From: Bacteroidales bacterium
GTDB lineage: Bacteria > Bacteroidota > Bacteroidia > Bacteroidales > UBA1715
Assembly (NCBI GenBank): GCA_016714605.1
Contig: JADKDL010000033.1
Coordinates: 1-27,237 of the forward strand
DNA: 27,237 nt
Reading direction: 5' to 3'
Shown here: positions 8,850 through 16,504 of the stretch, in pieces
How the letters are laid out: each line of letters opens with the position of its first letter
Position numbering within the stretch: the stretch's first letter is position 1
The notes under the pieces: model-generated
The model's database searches: none
Seen by the model: the letters and a program-made list of their open reading frames with translations, nothing else
Told to the model about the DNA's origin: nothing
Position numbers and translations under genes: made by a program

Positions 8850-10910
8850 ATGAAAAAAATTTCTGACATAAAAATTAAAACTCGGATGATATTAATAATT
8901 GGATCTGTAGTTTTTATTATTATTACTTCTCTAGGAATTTATACAACCACTTCACAGAAGAAGAAAATAATTTACGATACCGATTTAAGAATGAATGAAC
9001 AAGTAGAAGATATCTACAACCTAATAGAAACTCACATTAAACTTAATCTTAAATCGCTTGAAACAGATTTGAAAACGGTAAATTATGTAAGGTCTCAGTT
9101 TGGCGAGTTTTCTTTAAACAATTCGATATCAACTACTATTTCAGCAGTTAATCAAGAAACAAAAGATGTAATTCTTACAACAATTCCACAATTAAAATTA
9201 GGTTCATTAAGTATCTATCAAAACACGGAATTGGTAGATAAAATAAGTGAATTGACAAATGCACGAGCTACAATATTTCAAAAAACACCACAAGGGTTTC
9301 TAAGAATATCTACAAATGTTTTAAAAGAAGATGGCTCTAGAGCAGTAGGAACATATATACCAAATTCATCGGAAGTAGTAAAAACAATTCAAAGTGGGGA
9401 TAGATTTATTGGTAGAGCTTTCGTTGTTGACGATTGGTATCTGTCAGTATATCAACCAATCTATATAGATGGTTTTATACAAGGAATGATGTTTATTGGT
9501 ATTAAAGAAAAGGATATAAAAGAGTTAAAAGCTATATTCTCTACAAAAAAATATTTTGAAACCGGTTATCCATTCATGGTTGATAGTAAAGGAACATTTA
9601 TTATACATCCTAAATATGAAGGTGAAAACCACTATAAGGCTGAGTTTTTTCAACAACTCATAACATCAGGAACGGAAAAAGGGAAAACATTCTACCTTTG
9701 GGATGGGAAACAAAAATATCAGTATTTTAAATTTATAAAAAGTATAGATGCTTACATATCAGTTTCTATCTATGAAGATGAACTTATGGACATAATAAAT
9801 GCTCAAAGATATTCTACACTTTTAGCTCTTATTATTGGGATGTCGGTAATTTTATTTTCTATTTACATGATAAGCAAAGCTATAACGACCGGACTTCGGC
9901 AGGGTGTTAGTTTTGCAAGACGCATTTCGGAAGGCGATTTAGAAGCAACAATTAATATTACTCAAAAAGACGAAGTTAGAGAACTTGCTAAAGCACTAAA
10001 CAAAATGATATTTAGGTTACGAGAAATTGTTACAAATATAAATGAAGGTGCCAATGGAATAGCATCAGCTAGTACCCAAGTATCAAGTACTTCAGAGCAT
10101 CTTTCGCAAAGTGCTAATGAACAAGCATCTTCCATTGAAGAAATGTCATCGACCATGGAAGAAATAGCATCAAACATAGCCCAAAACACTGACAATGCCC
10201 AACAAACCGAAAAAATTTCTCTCGGTGCATATACCGGTATTAAACAAGTTGTTGAGCAATCGGCGAAATCATTAAAAGCGACGCGAATAATTTCTAAAAA
10301 AATTGTTTTCATCAATGATATTGCATTCCAAACCAATATTTTAGCACTTAATGCTGCCGTTGAAGCTGCCAGAGCTGGAGAACACGGTAAGGGTTTTGCA
10401 GTTGTGGCTGCTGAGGTTAGAAAATTAGCTGAAAGAAGTAAACTTGCGGCCGATGAAATAATAGATTTAACTCAAGAAAGCTTACTTTTGGCAGAGGAAA
10501 CGGAAACAAAACTAAATGAAATGCTACCAAATGTTGAAAAAACCACTAAGTTGGTTCAAGAAATTGCAGCTGCAGGGATTGAACAATCAAACGGTGCTAC
10601 TCAGATAAATAATGCTGTTCAACAAATTAATGATACTACACAACATACAGCTGCTGCGAGTGAAGAACTTGCAACCAGTTCCGAAGAATTAGCAGCTCAA
10701 GCAACGCAGTTAAAAAATCTAATATCTTTCTTTAAAATCAGTAAAAAAAGCACTCAATATATAGTTTCTGATTCTACTACTGAAGAATTAATTGATATTG
10801 TAGATATTGATAAAACAGTAGAAGAAGAACCGAAAGTTGAAAAAAATAAAAAAGGCGTAAACCTTACGCTCGACTCTAATGAAGATGACAAGGATTATAA
10901 TGTTTTCTAG
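8850..10910 (+). CDS. Methyl-accepting chemotaxis protein (Cache sensor, HAMP, MCP signal domain), copy 2
   Basis: This 686-residue inner-membrane chemoreceptor is predicted to pass a periplasmic ligand signal to a CheA/CheW array. Transmembrane helix 1 is at about 13-34. A periplasmic Cache-type sensor (about 45-315) follows, with YLSVYQPIYIDGFIQGMMFIG and the repeat-like segment TGYPFMVDSKGTFIIHP. Helix 2 is at about 322-343 and a HAMP domain at about 345-397. The cytoplasmic helical hairpin (about 400-630) has the highly conserved tip FQTNILALNAAVEAARAGEHG and downstream GFAVVAAEVRKLAERS. The C terminus ends DYNVF, which fits the x-aromatic-x-x-aromatic pattern of CheR/CheB-tethering pentapeptides such as NWETF. 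No che genes lie in the window, so signalling partners must be elsewhere. It is the intact member of a tandem pair, transcribed in the same direction as copy 1, and followed by its own terminator. Confidence 0.95.
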   Translation: MKKISDIKIKTRMILIIGSVVFIIITSLGIYTTTSQKKKIIYDTDLRMNEQVEDIYNLIETHIKLNLKSLETDLKTVNYVRSQFGEFSLNNSISTTISAVNQETKDVILTTIPQLKLGSLSIYQNTELVDKISELTNARATIFQKTPQGFLRISTNVLKEDGSRAVGTYIPNSSEVVKTIQSGDRFIGRAFVVDDWYLSVYQPIYIDGFIQGMMFIGIKEKDIKELKAIFSTKKYFETGYPFMVDSKGTFIIHPKYEGENHYKAEFFQQLITSGTEKGKTFYLWDGKQKYQYFKFIKSIDAYISVSIYEDELMDIINAQRYSTLLALIIGMSVILFSIYMISKAITTGLRQGVSFARRISEGDLEATINITQKDEVRELAKALNKMIFRLREIVTNINEGANGIASASTQVSSTSEHLSQSANEQASSIEEMSSTMEEIASNIAQNTDNAQQTEKISLGAYTGIKQVVEQSAKSLKATRIISKKIVFINDIAFQTNILALNAAVEAARAGEHGKGFAVVAAEVRKLAERSKLAADEIIDLTQESLLLAEETETKLNEMLPNVEKTTKLVQEIAAAGIEQSNGATQINNAVQQINDTTQHTAAASEELATSSEELAAQATQLKNLISFFKISKKSTQYIVSDSTTEELIDIVDIDKTVEEEPKVEKNKKGVNLTLDSNEDDKDYNVF

Positions 10911-10948
10911 TTTCCAAGCACACTATCGCAAACCAAAATAAAGTAAGG
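10903..10948 (+). repeat. Near-identical 3' flank shared by the two chemoreceptor genes (copy 2)
   Basis: Partner of 8321-8366. The shared block runs from the last codons across TAG to AAAATAAAG, with only a couple of base differences. Here it leads directly into the terminator hairpin at 10952, which is absent after copy 1. Confidence 0.7.
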
Positions 10949-10951
10949 AAG

Positions 10952-10983
10952 AAAAAGCAATTAGTAAATTAATTGCTTTTTTT
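10952..10983 (+). terminator. Rho-independent terminator after the second chemoreceptor
   Basis: The arms AAAAAGCAATTA and TAATTGCTTTTT form a 12-bp stem with a 6-base loop, running into a T-rich tract. It lies 42 bases past the stop codon of the chemoreceptor at 8850-10910. Confidence 0.85.
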
Positions 10984-10995
10984 CTTTACGTTCCT

Positions 10996-11235
10996 ATGTC
11001 ACAAAAAGAAAAGGATGATGAAATATAGTATGAATATGGCAAAGAACTAATTACCGATTTATTTACTGCCCATCAGGGAGTTGAAGATGATAACATGAAT
11101 GTGATGTGTCTGGGAGGTCAAATTACCAGATTTAATTTAGCATTTAAATTATCATTGACATTTTTACACGCACGTTTCAAAGCAGATGAAAGATTTATTC
11201 GTCGACTTGCAAAAGTAGCAACTTTAGAAAAATAA
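10996..11235 (+). pseudogene. Small gene of unknown function with an in-frame stop codon
   Basis: From an ATG at 10996 the frame reads MSQKEKDDEI, hits TAG at 11026-11028, then stays open for 68 more codons to TAA at 11233. The remainder (YEYGKELITDLFTAHQGVED, later CLGGQITRFNLAFKLSLTFLHARF) has a natural amino acid composition with helical character and no low-complexity bias. This suggests a real small protein inactivated by one nonsense mutation. I do not recognise the family. Reinitiation at an internal ATG would give only the C-terminal half. It sits between the chemoreceptor terminator and the first large repeat. Confidence 0.45.
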
Positions 11236-11259
11236 TTGTCAGATAATATCCCCGAACGG

Positions 11260-11855
11260 GTAATTTGGGCTAAAGCCCATTGGATTTCTCTGAATTAATT
11301 CCGTTGGTTAAAACGGCAATGAAACATTCCCTTAACTTAATGACATTGGCCAGAGGCCTTGAATACTGCGACAAGCGAGACGCTTCCAAAAGAGTCTCTC
11401 TTTAGTGTTTTCATTGCCGTCAGCTTTAGCTGACGGAACAAGAATATATACCATAGAAGGCTTTAGCCAAATAATGAAGGGTAGTTTGGGCTAAAGCCCA
11501 TTAGTTTTCTTTGAATTAATTCCGTTGGTTAAAACCAACGGCAATGAAACATTCCCTTAACTTAATGACATTGGCCAGAGGCCTTGAATACTGCGACGAA
11601 GCGAGGACGCTTCGCCGAACGGAGTCTCTCTTTAGTGTTTTCATTGCCGTCAGCTTTAGCTGACGGAACAAGAATATATACCATTGAAGGCTTTAGCCAA
11701 ATAATGAAGGGTAATTTGGGCTAAAGCTCATTGGATTTCTCTGAATTAAATCCGTTGGTTAAAACCAACGGCAATGAAAAATTCCCTTAACTTAATGACT
11801 TTGACCAGAGGCCTTGAATACTACGACGAAGCGAGGACGCTTCGCCAAACGGGGT
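11260..11855. repeat. Tandem repeat of 221/230-bp units composed of consecutive hairpins (two full copies, one partial)
   Basis: Units start at about 11260, 11481 and 11711; the third stops near 11855. The second unit is the best preserved and holds, in order, GGGCTAAAGCCC (11488-11499), CCGTTGGTT/AACCAACGG (11522-11541), GGCCAGAGGCC (11573-11583), CGAAGCG-AGGA-CGCTTCG (11597-11614), CCGTCAGC-TTTA-GCTGACGG (11647-11666) and GGCTTTAGCC (11689-11698). The first unit lacks four bases in one arm of the second hairpin and has a degraded fourth hairpin, so the arms have decayed without compensation there. No long open frame runs through the units. The structure fits a dispersed non-coding repeat amplified locally rather than genes. 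Confidence 0.85.
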
Positions 11856-11904
11856 AAGCTACAAGCTCGCACCATCTATGATTAAAGTTTATTTATAATA
11901 AAAC

Positions 11905-12091
11905 GGGCTGGAAGCCCAACTTAATTCAGCCCGACGGCAACGCCTCGGGTAAAATGGTAGACAAGGGATGTCGCCCTGAAAGGGCAGTTCAACAAGATTA
12001 TTTAAGCTACCCTTTCAGGGTGATAATTGTACAATTGAATCATATAACCCAAGGCGTTGCCATTGGGCTGAACTAATTTGCCCTTCTAGGG
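11905..12091. repeat. Symmetric palindromic repeat module (nested inverted repeats)
   Basis: The arms at 11921-11957 and 12041-12076 are inverted copies (CAGCCCGACGGCAACGCC against GGCGTTGCCATTGGGCTG). Inside them sit two short hairpins, GCCCT-GAA-AGGGC (11973-11985) and CCCT-TTC-AGGG (about 12010-12020). Outside lie GGGCT-GGA-AGCCC (11905-11917) and GCCCT-TCT-AGGGC (12079-12091). The whole 187-bp module therefore folds on itself around a centre near 11998. No coding frame is evident. This looks like a MITE-like or REP-like intergenic element distinct from the neighbouring tandem repeat. Confidence 0.7.
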
Positions 12092-12288
12092 CGTTTAAAT
12101 ATTGATTTATATTAACTCATAAATCACATTGGAATATTGAGAAATGATAAAAGAGAGGTTATCGTACTATTACCATTCTATAATATAGTAACAATATAAT
12201 ACATGAATAATGAGTAATTATTGTGAAATATACTATTGTTGTGTATATATACATGAATATCGTATAGAAAAGAACAATAGTTGTTAAA

Positions 12289-12718
12289 GAATGAAGGAAC
12301 CCAGCGAAGGAATGAAGGAATACAACGAAGAAATGAAGGAATGCAACAAAGAAATGAGGGAATGCAACGAAGAAAGTGGTATCGGTAGTGAAGAAAGTGG
12401 TATCGGTAGTGATGAAAGTCGTATCGGCAGTGAAGAAAGTCGTATCGGAAGCAAAGAAAGTCGTATCGGAGGTCAAGAAAGTCGTATCGGAAGGGAAGAA
12501 AGTCGTATCGGCAGAGAAGAAAGTCGTATCGGAAGCAAAGAAAGTGGTATCGGCAGTGAAGAAAGTGGTATCGGAAGCAAAGAAAGTCGTATCAGCAGTG
12601 AAGAAAGTCGTATCGGAAAGGAAGAAATGCGTATCGGAAGGATGGAAATGCGTATCGGAAAGGAAGAAATGCGTATATGAAGGAAGGAAATGCGGAAAAG
12701 TAACAAAGAAATGCAGTA
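12289..12718 (+). repeat. 21-bp minisatellite, about 20 units
   Basis: An exact 21-base period runs from 12289. The first four units follow GAATGAAGGAATnCAACGAAG. The central units contain GAAAGTCGTATCGG or GAAAGTGGTATCGG plus a variable six-base block. The last few switch to GAAATGCGTATCGGAA. Because 21 is a multiple of three, several frames on both strands stay open, so openness alone is not evidence for a gene. The array is purine-rich on the plus strand and is followed 119 bases later by a plus-strand terminator. Confidence 0.9.
12291..12680 (+). CDS. Possible heptapeptide-repeat protein encoded by the 21-bp array (doubtful)
   Basis: From ATG at 12291 the frame gives 129 residues: four MKEcNEE-like heptads, then about a dozen EESRIGS-like heptads, then KEEMRIG heptads. 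The product would be very hydrophilic and charged, with no signal peptide or membrane segment. Points for coding are an ATG start at the array edge, replacement of units by coherent heptad variants, and a downstream plus-strand terminator. Points against are the absence of a convincing ribosome binding site and the fact that a second plus frame (KKVVSEA-like heptads) and minus frames are open as well. I list it as a candidate only. Confidence 0.25.
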   Translation: MKEPSEGMKEYNEEMKECNKEMRECNEESGIGSEESGIGSDESRIGSEESRIGSKESRIGGQESRIGREESRIGREESRIGSKESGIGSEESGIGSKESRISSEESRIGKEEMRIGRMEMRIGKEEMRI

Positions 12719-12836
12719 ATGTATAAAAATATTGGGAGTATAAAATAGATTGTGTAAACTCGATTTAAAGGAATATTAGCTAAAGCTGAAATGAAGCTTA
12801 GCGGAATGAAGATTTAGTGATACGTATGCTTAATAT

Positions 12837-12862
12837 AACCCTGCCCCAAAGCGGGGTTTTTT
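12837..12862 (+). terminator. Rho-independent terminator downstream of the 21-bp array
   Basis: AACCCTGC pairs with GCGGGGTT (8 bp, one T-G pair) around a CCCAAA loop and is followed by TTTTTTG. It points along the plus strand, so it would end a transcript crossing the 21-bp array, and it separates that region from the Hachiman promoter. Confidence 0.75.
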
Positions 12863-12949
12863 GTTTTGGGGAGATTGAATGCGGTATTTTTCCCACACCC
12901 AAGCAGGGGTTTTGCTTTGAAAATCAGCAAGAAATGTGTGCGTTATAAA

Positions 12950-12980
12950 TTTGGATTTAAGGATAATTTGTTTATTTTTG
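12950..12980 (+). promoter_or_regulatory. Bacteroidota-type promoter for the Hachiman operon
   Basis: TTTG at 12950-12953 and TATTTTTG at 12973-12980 match the Bacteroides -33 (TTTG) and -7 (TAnnTTTG) elements with a 19-base spacer. Transcription would start near 12987, giving a leader of about 127 bases before hamA. A second TAnnTTTG match (TAAATTTG, 12946-12953) overlaps the -33 but has poorer spacing. Confidence 0.55.
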
Positions 12981-13113
12981 GATACCTAATGAACTGTTTT
13001 GAAACGAGAGTGATACAGCCATTATAAACATAACAGATATATACGAAGATGATGAGCGGAGTTGGGTATATAGGGATGTTGGCGGTAATTATAAAAAAGA
13101 TAGAATCACAATT

Positions 13114-13812
13114 ATGAACATAGTTCAAATTAATAATAATGAATTAAAAAACTTTCCGACTAGTTCAAGTTGTGAAATAAACTGTCTTCATATTAAAATC
13201 AAAGACTTCAAACCCATAGTTAAAGAATTTGAAACTCATATTTCCGACACAAGTTGGATAAATAGCTTGGATGAAATATCAAAAAAAGTATTTAAAATAA
13301 ATGCTGAAAAAACAATAGACAAGATTATAACTGATATAATTGGTGGAATAACGACAAGTGTAAATGAAGATATTGGTGAATTTATTGTCTCCTACTCAGC
13401 ACAATTAGCTTTAGAAATAGAGTATTCCCACCAAAGAATTCCATTAGCAGAACTTTTAAAAGAAAAGGTTATAGGAAACCCAGGGTTTGACTTTCACACA
13501 ATTAGTGCGAATAATTATTTAGTATTTGGCGAAGCAAAATTCAGTTTAGATTCAACACCAAGAGCTAAAGCACTAGAACAAATTGAAAAATTTATTGGTG
13601 ATAGAGATAATGCAGAACTTTTGTGGCTTGAACCCTTTTTAGACCCAACAACAAAAGCAAACGTTATCAAAGATGAGAAAGGTTATACTGCCGCATTTTC
13701 ATTTAATGGGGGGAACATAATTACAATTTTAAATAATGCATTAGTATCTGACCCAATAATGGAGATAATTAAGCATAAAGAGTTGTACTTAATTGCTGTC
13801 GAATTATGTTAA
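13114..13812 (+). CDS. hamA: Hachiman anti-phage system nuclease HamA (DUF1837 family)
   Basis: The 232-residue protein resembles HamA, the effector of the Hachiman defence system, a PD-(D/E)XK-type nuclease of the DUF1837 family. The likely active site is visible: NPGFDF (Asp126), then the E-x-K motif in FGEAKFS (Glu140, Lys142), with an upstream acidic residue in NEDIGEFIVSYSAQ (Glu89) as another candidate. The C-terminal segment HKELYLIAVELC is typical of the family. In characterised systems HamA is held inactive by HamB and cuts DNA once released, causing abortive defence. The ATG at 13114 has no strong ribosome binding site, as is common in this phylum. The same frame is open upstream to a TGA near 13000 without another ATG. 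The stop overlaps the hamB start by 7 bases, indicating translational coupling. Confidence 0.85.
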   Translation: MNIVQINNNELKNFPTSSSCEINCLHIKIKDFKPIVKEFETHISDTSWINSLDEISKKVFKINAEKTIDKIITDIIGGITTSVNEDIGEFIVSYSAQLALEIEYSHQRIPLAELLKEKVIGNPGFDFHTISANNYLVFGEAKFSLDSTPRAKALEQIEKFIGDRDNAELLWLEPFLDPTTKANVIKDEKGYTAAFSFNGGNIITILNNALVSDPIMEIIKHKELYLIAVELC

Positions 13813-16146
13813 GCAATATTCTATTTAATGAGACTATTGATTCAGAATTAATCAAAGAAATTCTTTATGATTTTCATAGATATGGACCAATAAATAATTG
13901 TCATCTTGAAACATTATCGTATTTGAAAAAATACAATATAGAAAACTTCAAAATTTATGAGGAGAAATTAATGTTTTTGATGGGTTTATTTTATAAAACC
14001 AGCGAACCTAATACTTTCATAGAAGCTATATATAATGCATATGCACAAACTATTATTGAGGAAACAGGACACAATTTCACTCCTGTGCAAGCAGATGCAT
14101 ACAATTCGATTAAGAAATATACTAATTTTTCCTTTTCAGCACCAACGAGTGCAGGTAAATCATTCTTGTTTCAAGAATTAATAAAGGAGATTGAAGGTGA
14201 TATTATTATTGTACTTCCGTCAAGAGCTCTTCTTTCGGAATATTTAATAAAGATAAAGAAACTTGTGTCAAAAGAAACCTTGGTGCTTCAATTTATTGAA
14301 ATTGTAAATACAAAAAAAACAAAAAATCGTATTTTTATTATTACACCTGAAAGAGGAGAAGAACTATTCAAGAATATTGATAAATTGAATTTAGAATTAA
14401 TATTATTAGATGAAGCTCAAATTTCTGAGGAGGGTATTAGAGGAATGAAATTTGATTCGCTTGTAAGAAGGATTGACAAAAAGCTGAATAATATAAAAAA
14501 GGTTTTCACTCATCCTTTTATCCTTAATCCAGAAGCGCAATTTCAAAAACACAATATTTATAATAATATAGAGTCAGAAACTTATAATCAAAAACTGTTG
14601 GAAAATATATGTTGAACATTTTAAGTCAAGTTTTAAATACTTCTCACCATTTGATGATAAATTAAATGGGAAAAATATTGACTCTAACTGGGTAAAGAAT
14701 ACAATATTAAAAGGGGGGACAGCTCTAATCTATATATCTAAATCAAAAATATATGACGGGGATTATATTGAAGAATTTGCAGAGTATATTGAATTATGTC
14801 CCATTATAACAGAAAAAAGCAGTTTGCATTATATTAATAAACTTGAAGAATTTTTTGGAACTAAGGATGACAGAGATAAGAATTCAATATTGATTTATTT
14901 AATGAAAAGAGGTATTGTAATTCATCACGGCTCAATACCCTTAAAGGCAAGGTTAATTATCGAAGAATTTGTAAATGGGCATCATGCAAAAATTTGTTTT
15001 TCAACATCTACTTTAATCCAAGGAATTAATATGCCTTTTGATATTGTTTGGATAAATAACTTTAGTTTCAATGGAAATGAAGACCAAAAGGCACTTAATT
15101 TAAAAAATCTCATAGGTAGAGCAGGACGAACAACATTAGAACATAGTTGTTTTGATTATGGTTACGTAATTGTTGAGAAAAAAAATAAACGCACATTTAT
15201 AGAAAGGCTTAATAAAGAATCTTTACTTTCAATTACATCAAATCTGGACAACCAAACAGACTCAAATAATGAGGATTTTATTGATATTGTTGATGCTATC
15301 AAAAATGACACATTTAATTCTGAATTGCATTTGACTAATTCTCAAATCGAAAGAATCAATAATTCAAATATTGACGATGATATTAAATTTATTTTAGATA
15401 ATTTTCTAAATGATGAATTTATGCCATTGAGCGTTAAAGAATATTATCATTTGAAAGATTCTGAAAGAAAGAAAGTTAAAAAATCTTTTGAAAATATTTT
15501 TAAAGTTCATTTAAGAAGACAAGAACTGACTAATGGAGAAAAATCTGTTTTAAGTGCATCAATACCTGTTTTATTGTGGATAATACAAGGTAAGTCTTTT
15601 GCGGAAATAATTTCATTAAGATATGCTTTTTTATCAGAAAAGGATTTTCGCAGGAGACTCCGTAAACAACTTATTAATAAGGAGATTTCGATAAAAAAAT
15701 ATAGAGAAACAATTAATGATAAAAAAATTAGGTATTCTTGTATTGCAAATGTATTACCTGATAAAAGTTTTAAAATGGGAGCTCCTTTATTCAATCGTAA
15801 TTTAAGTATTACTGAAATTGATTTTGATAAGGTAATTTATGATACGTATGATTATATTGACAAAGTGCTTTCGTTATCAGTATCTAATCCTGTTTCAAGT
15901 GCATTTATTTTATATTTTCAAAAAACAAATGACATTAGAGGTCAGGTAATGAGTAATTATATAAAATATGGTACAAATAATGAAACTGAGATTTGGCTTA
16001 TTAAATACGGTTTTAGTTTTGACGAAATTGAAATTTTAATTGAGCATATTGAGAAAATTGACGAAACAGAAATTGTATTTAAAGACTCAATTCATGAATT
16101 TATTTTAGTGCCAGATAACTTTAGTTTAATTGAAAGATATATATAG
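13806..16146 (+). CDS. hamB: Hachiman anti-phage system helicase HamB, interrupted by a frameshift
   Basis: This is the SF2 helicase partner of HamA, proposed to sense aberrant DNA and license the nuclease. The first frame (13806-14615) has FTPVQ (Q-motif-like, residues 91-95), Walker A APTSAGKS (112-119), LPSRAL (Ia), TPER (Ib), LLDEAQ (Walker B, 201-205) and FTHP (III). The second frame carries HHGSIPLKARLIIEEF, STSTLIQGINMP (V) and NLIGRAGRTT (VI), then a C-terminal domain ending at 16146. The second frame is already open and protein-like from about 14595 (WKIYVEHFKSSFKYFSPFDD). One shift near the A5 run at 14590-14594 therefore splits a protein of about 780 residues; removing one A restores the frame. 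The break separates the two RecA-like lobes, so as written the helicase would be inactive. Sequencing error, decay or a phase-variable tract are the alternatives. Confidence 0.85.
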
Positions 16147-16198
16147 AGAAAATACCTGCGAACTTTCCTGTGAAAATTAACTTTATAAAACAAGAACA

Positions 16199-16504
16199 AT
16201 GGCAACAATAACAGATTTCAAAGAATGGATTAAAGGTTCTGATTTGGAGAACTACAATGATGTTTACTGTTTATATAAATCCGTAGAAGAATTAAATGAA
16301 TGGGGAGCATTCTCTACTAGTAAAAGGCAAACAAGTAAAGGAAATATGTATTTTGTAAAGTGCGTTTATTTAGATGAAGTTCTTATGCTTGCATCTGATA
16401 AAGTAAGAGATTATTTTATGGAATATCTTGAAAAGCAATATGCAGGAGAAATGGGCATGGAAGATTGGTACTACTTTAAATATGCAATGGAGAAAAACGA
16501 TTAA
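16199..16504 (+). CDS. Conserved-looking small protein of unknown function, downstream of hamB
   Basis: The 101-residue protein starts MATITDFKEWIKG and is soluble in appearance, acidic and rich in Tyr, Trp and Met (DWYYFKYAMEKND at the end; VEELNEWGAFSTSKRQTSKG in the middle). There is no signal peptide or membrane segment, and I do not recognise the family. It follows hamB by 52 bases with no terminator between them. Its stop overlaps the next start by one base (TAATG), so the pair is translationally coupled. Position suggests co-transcription with hamAB, but no function follows from that alone. Confidence 0.65.
   Translation: MATITDFKEWIKGSDLENYNDVYCLYKSVEELNEWGAFSTSKRQTSKGNMYFVKCVYLDEVLMLASDKVRDYFMEYLEKQYAGEMGMEDWYYFKYAMEKND

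Noticed and set aside
11260..11855. Possible CRISPR or integron attC array
   Set aside because: Units of 221-230 bp repeat in full, linkers included, and there are no cassette genes, integrase or cas genes.
12159..12476. Minus-strand open frame with TTDTTFF heptads across the 21-bp array
   Set aside because: It is the complement of the 21-bp repeat; a 21-base period keeps frames open without coding. No start context or terminator supports it on the minus strand.
12289..12718. Possible CRISPR array
   Set aside because: The 21-base units are directly contiguous with no unique spacers, and no cas genes are present.
12376..12726. Second plus-strand frame with KKVVSEA heptads in the same array
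   Set aside because: Open only because of the period; it begins inside the array, whereas the 12291 frame begins at the array edge.
13000..13113. In-frame upstream extension of HamA (segment near INITDIYEDDERSWVYRD)
   Set aside because: The frame is open for about 37 codons before the ATG but has no start codon, and the family-like N terminus begins at 13114. The predicted promoter also places this stretch in the leader.
12943..13128. Minus-strand open frame of 61 residues
   Set aside because: It overlaps the predicted hamA promoter and leader, has no recognisable motif and no promoter of its own.
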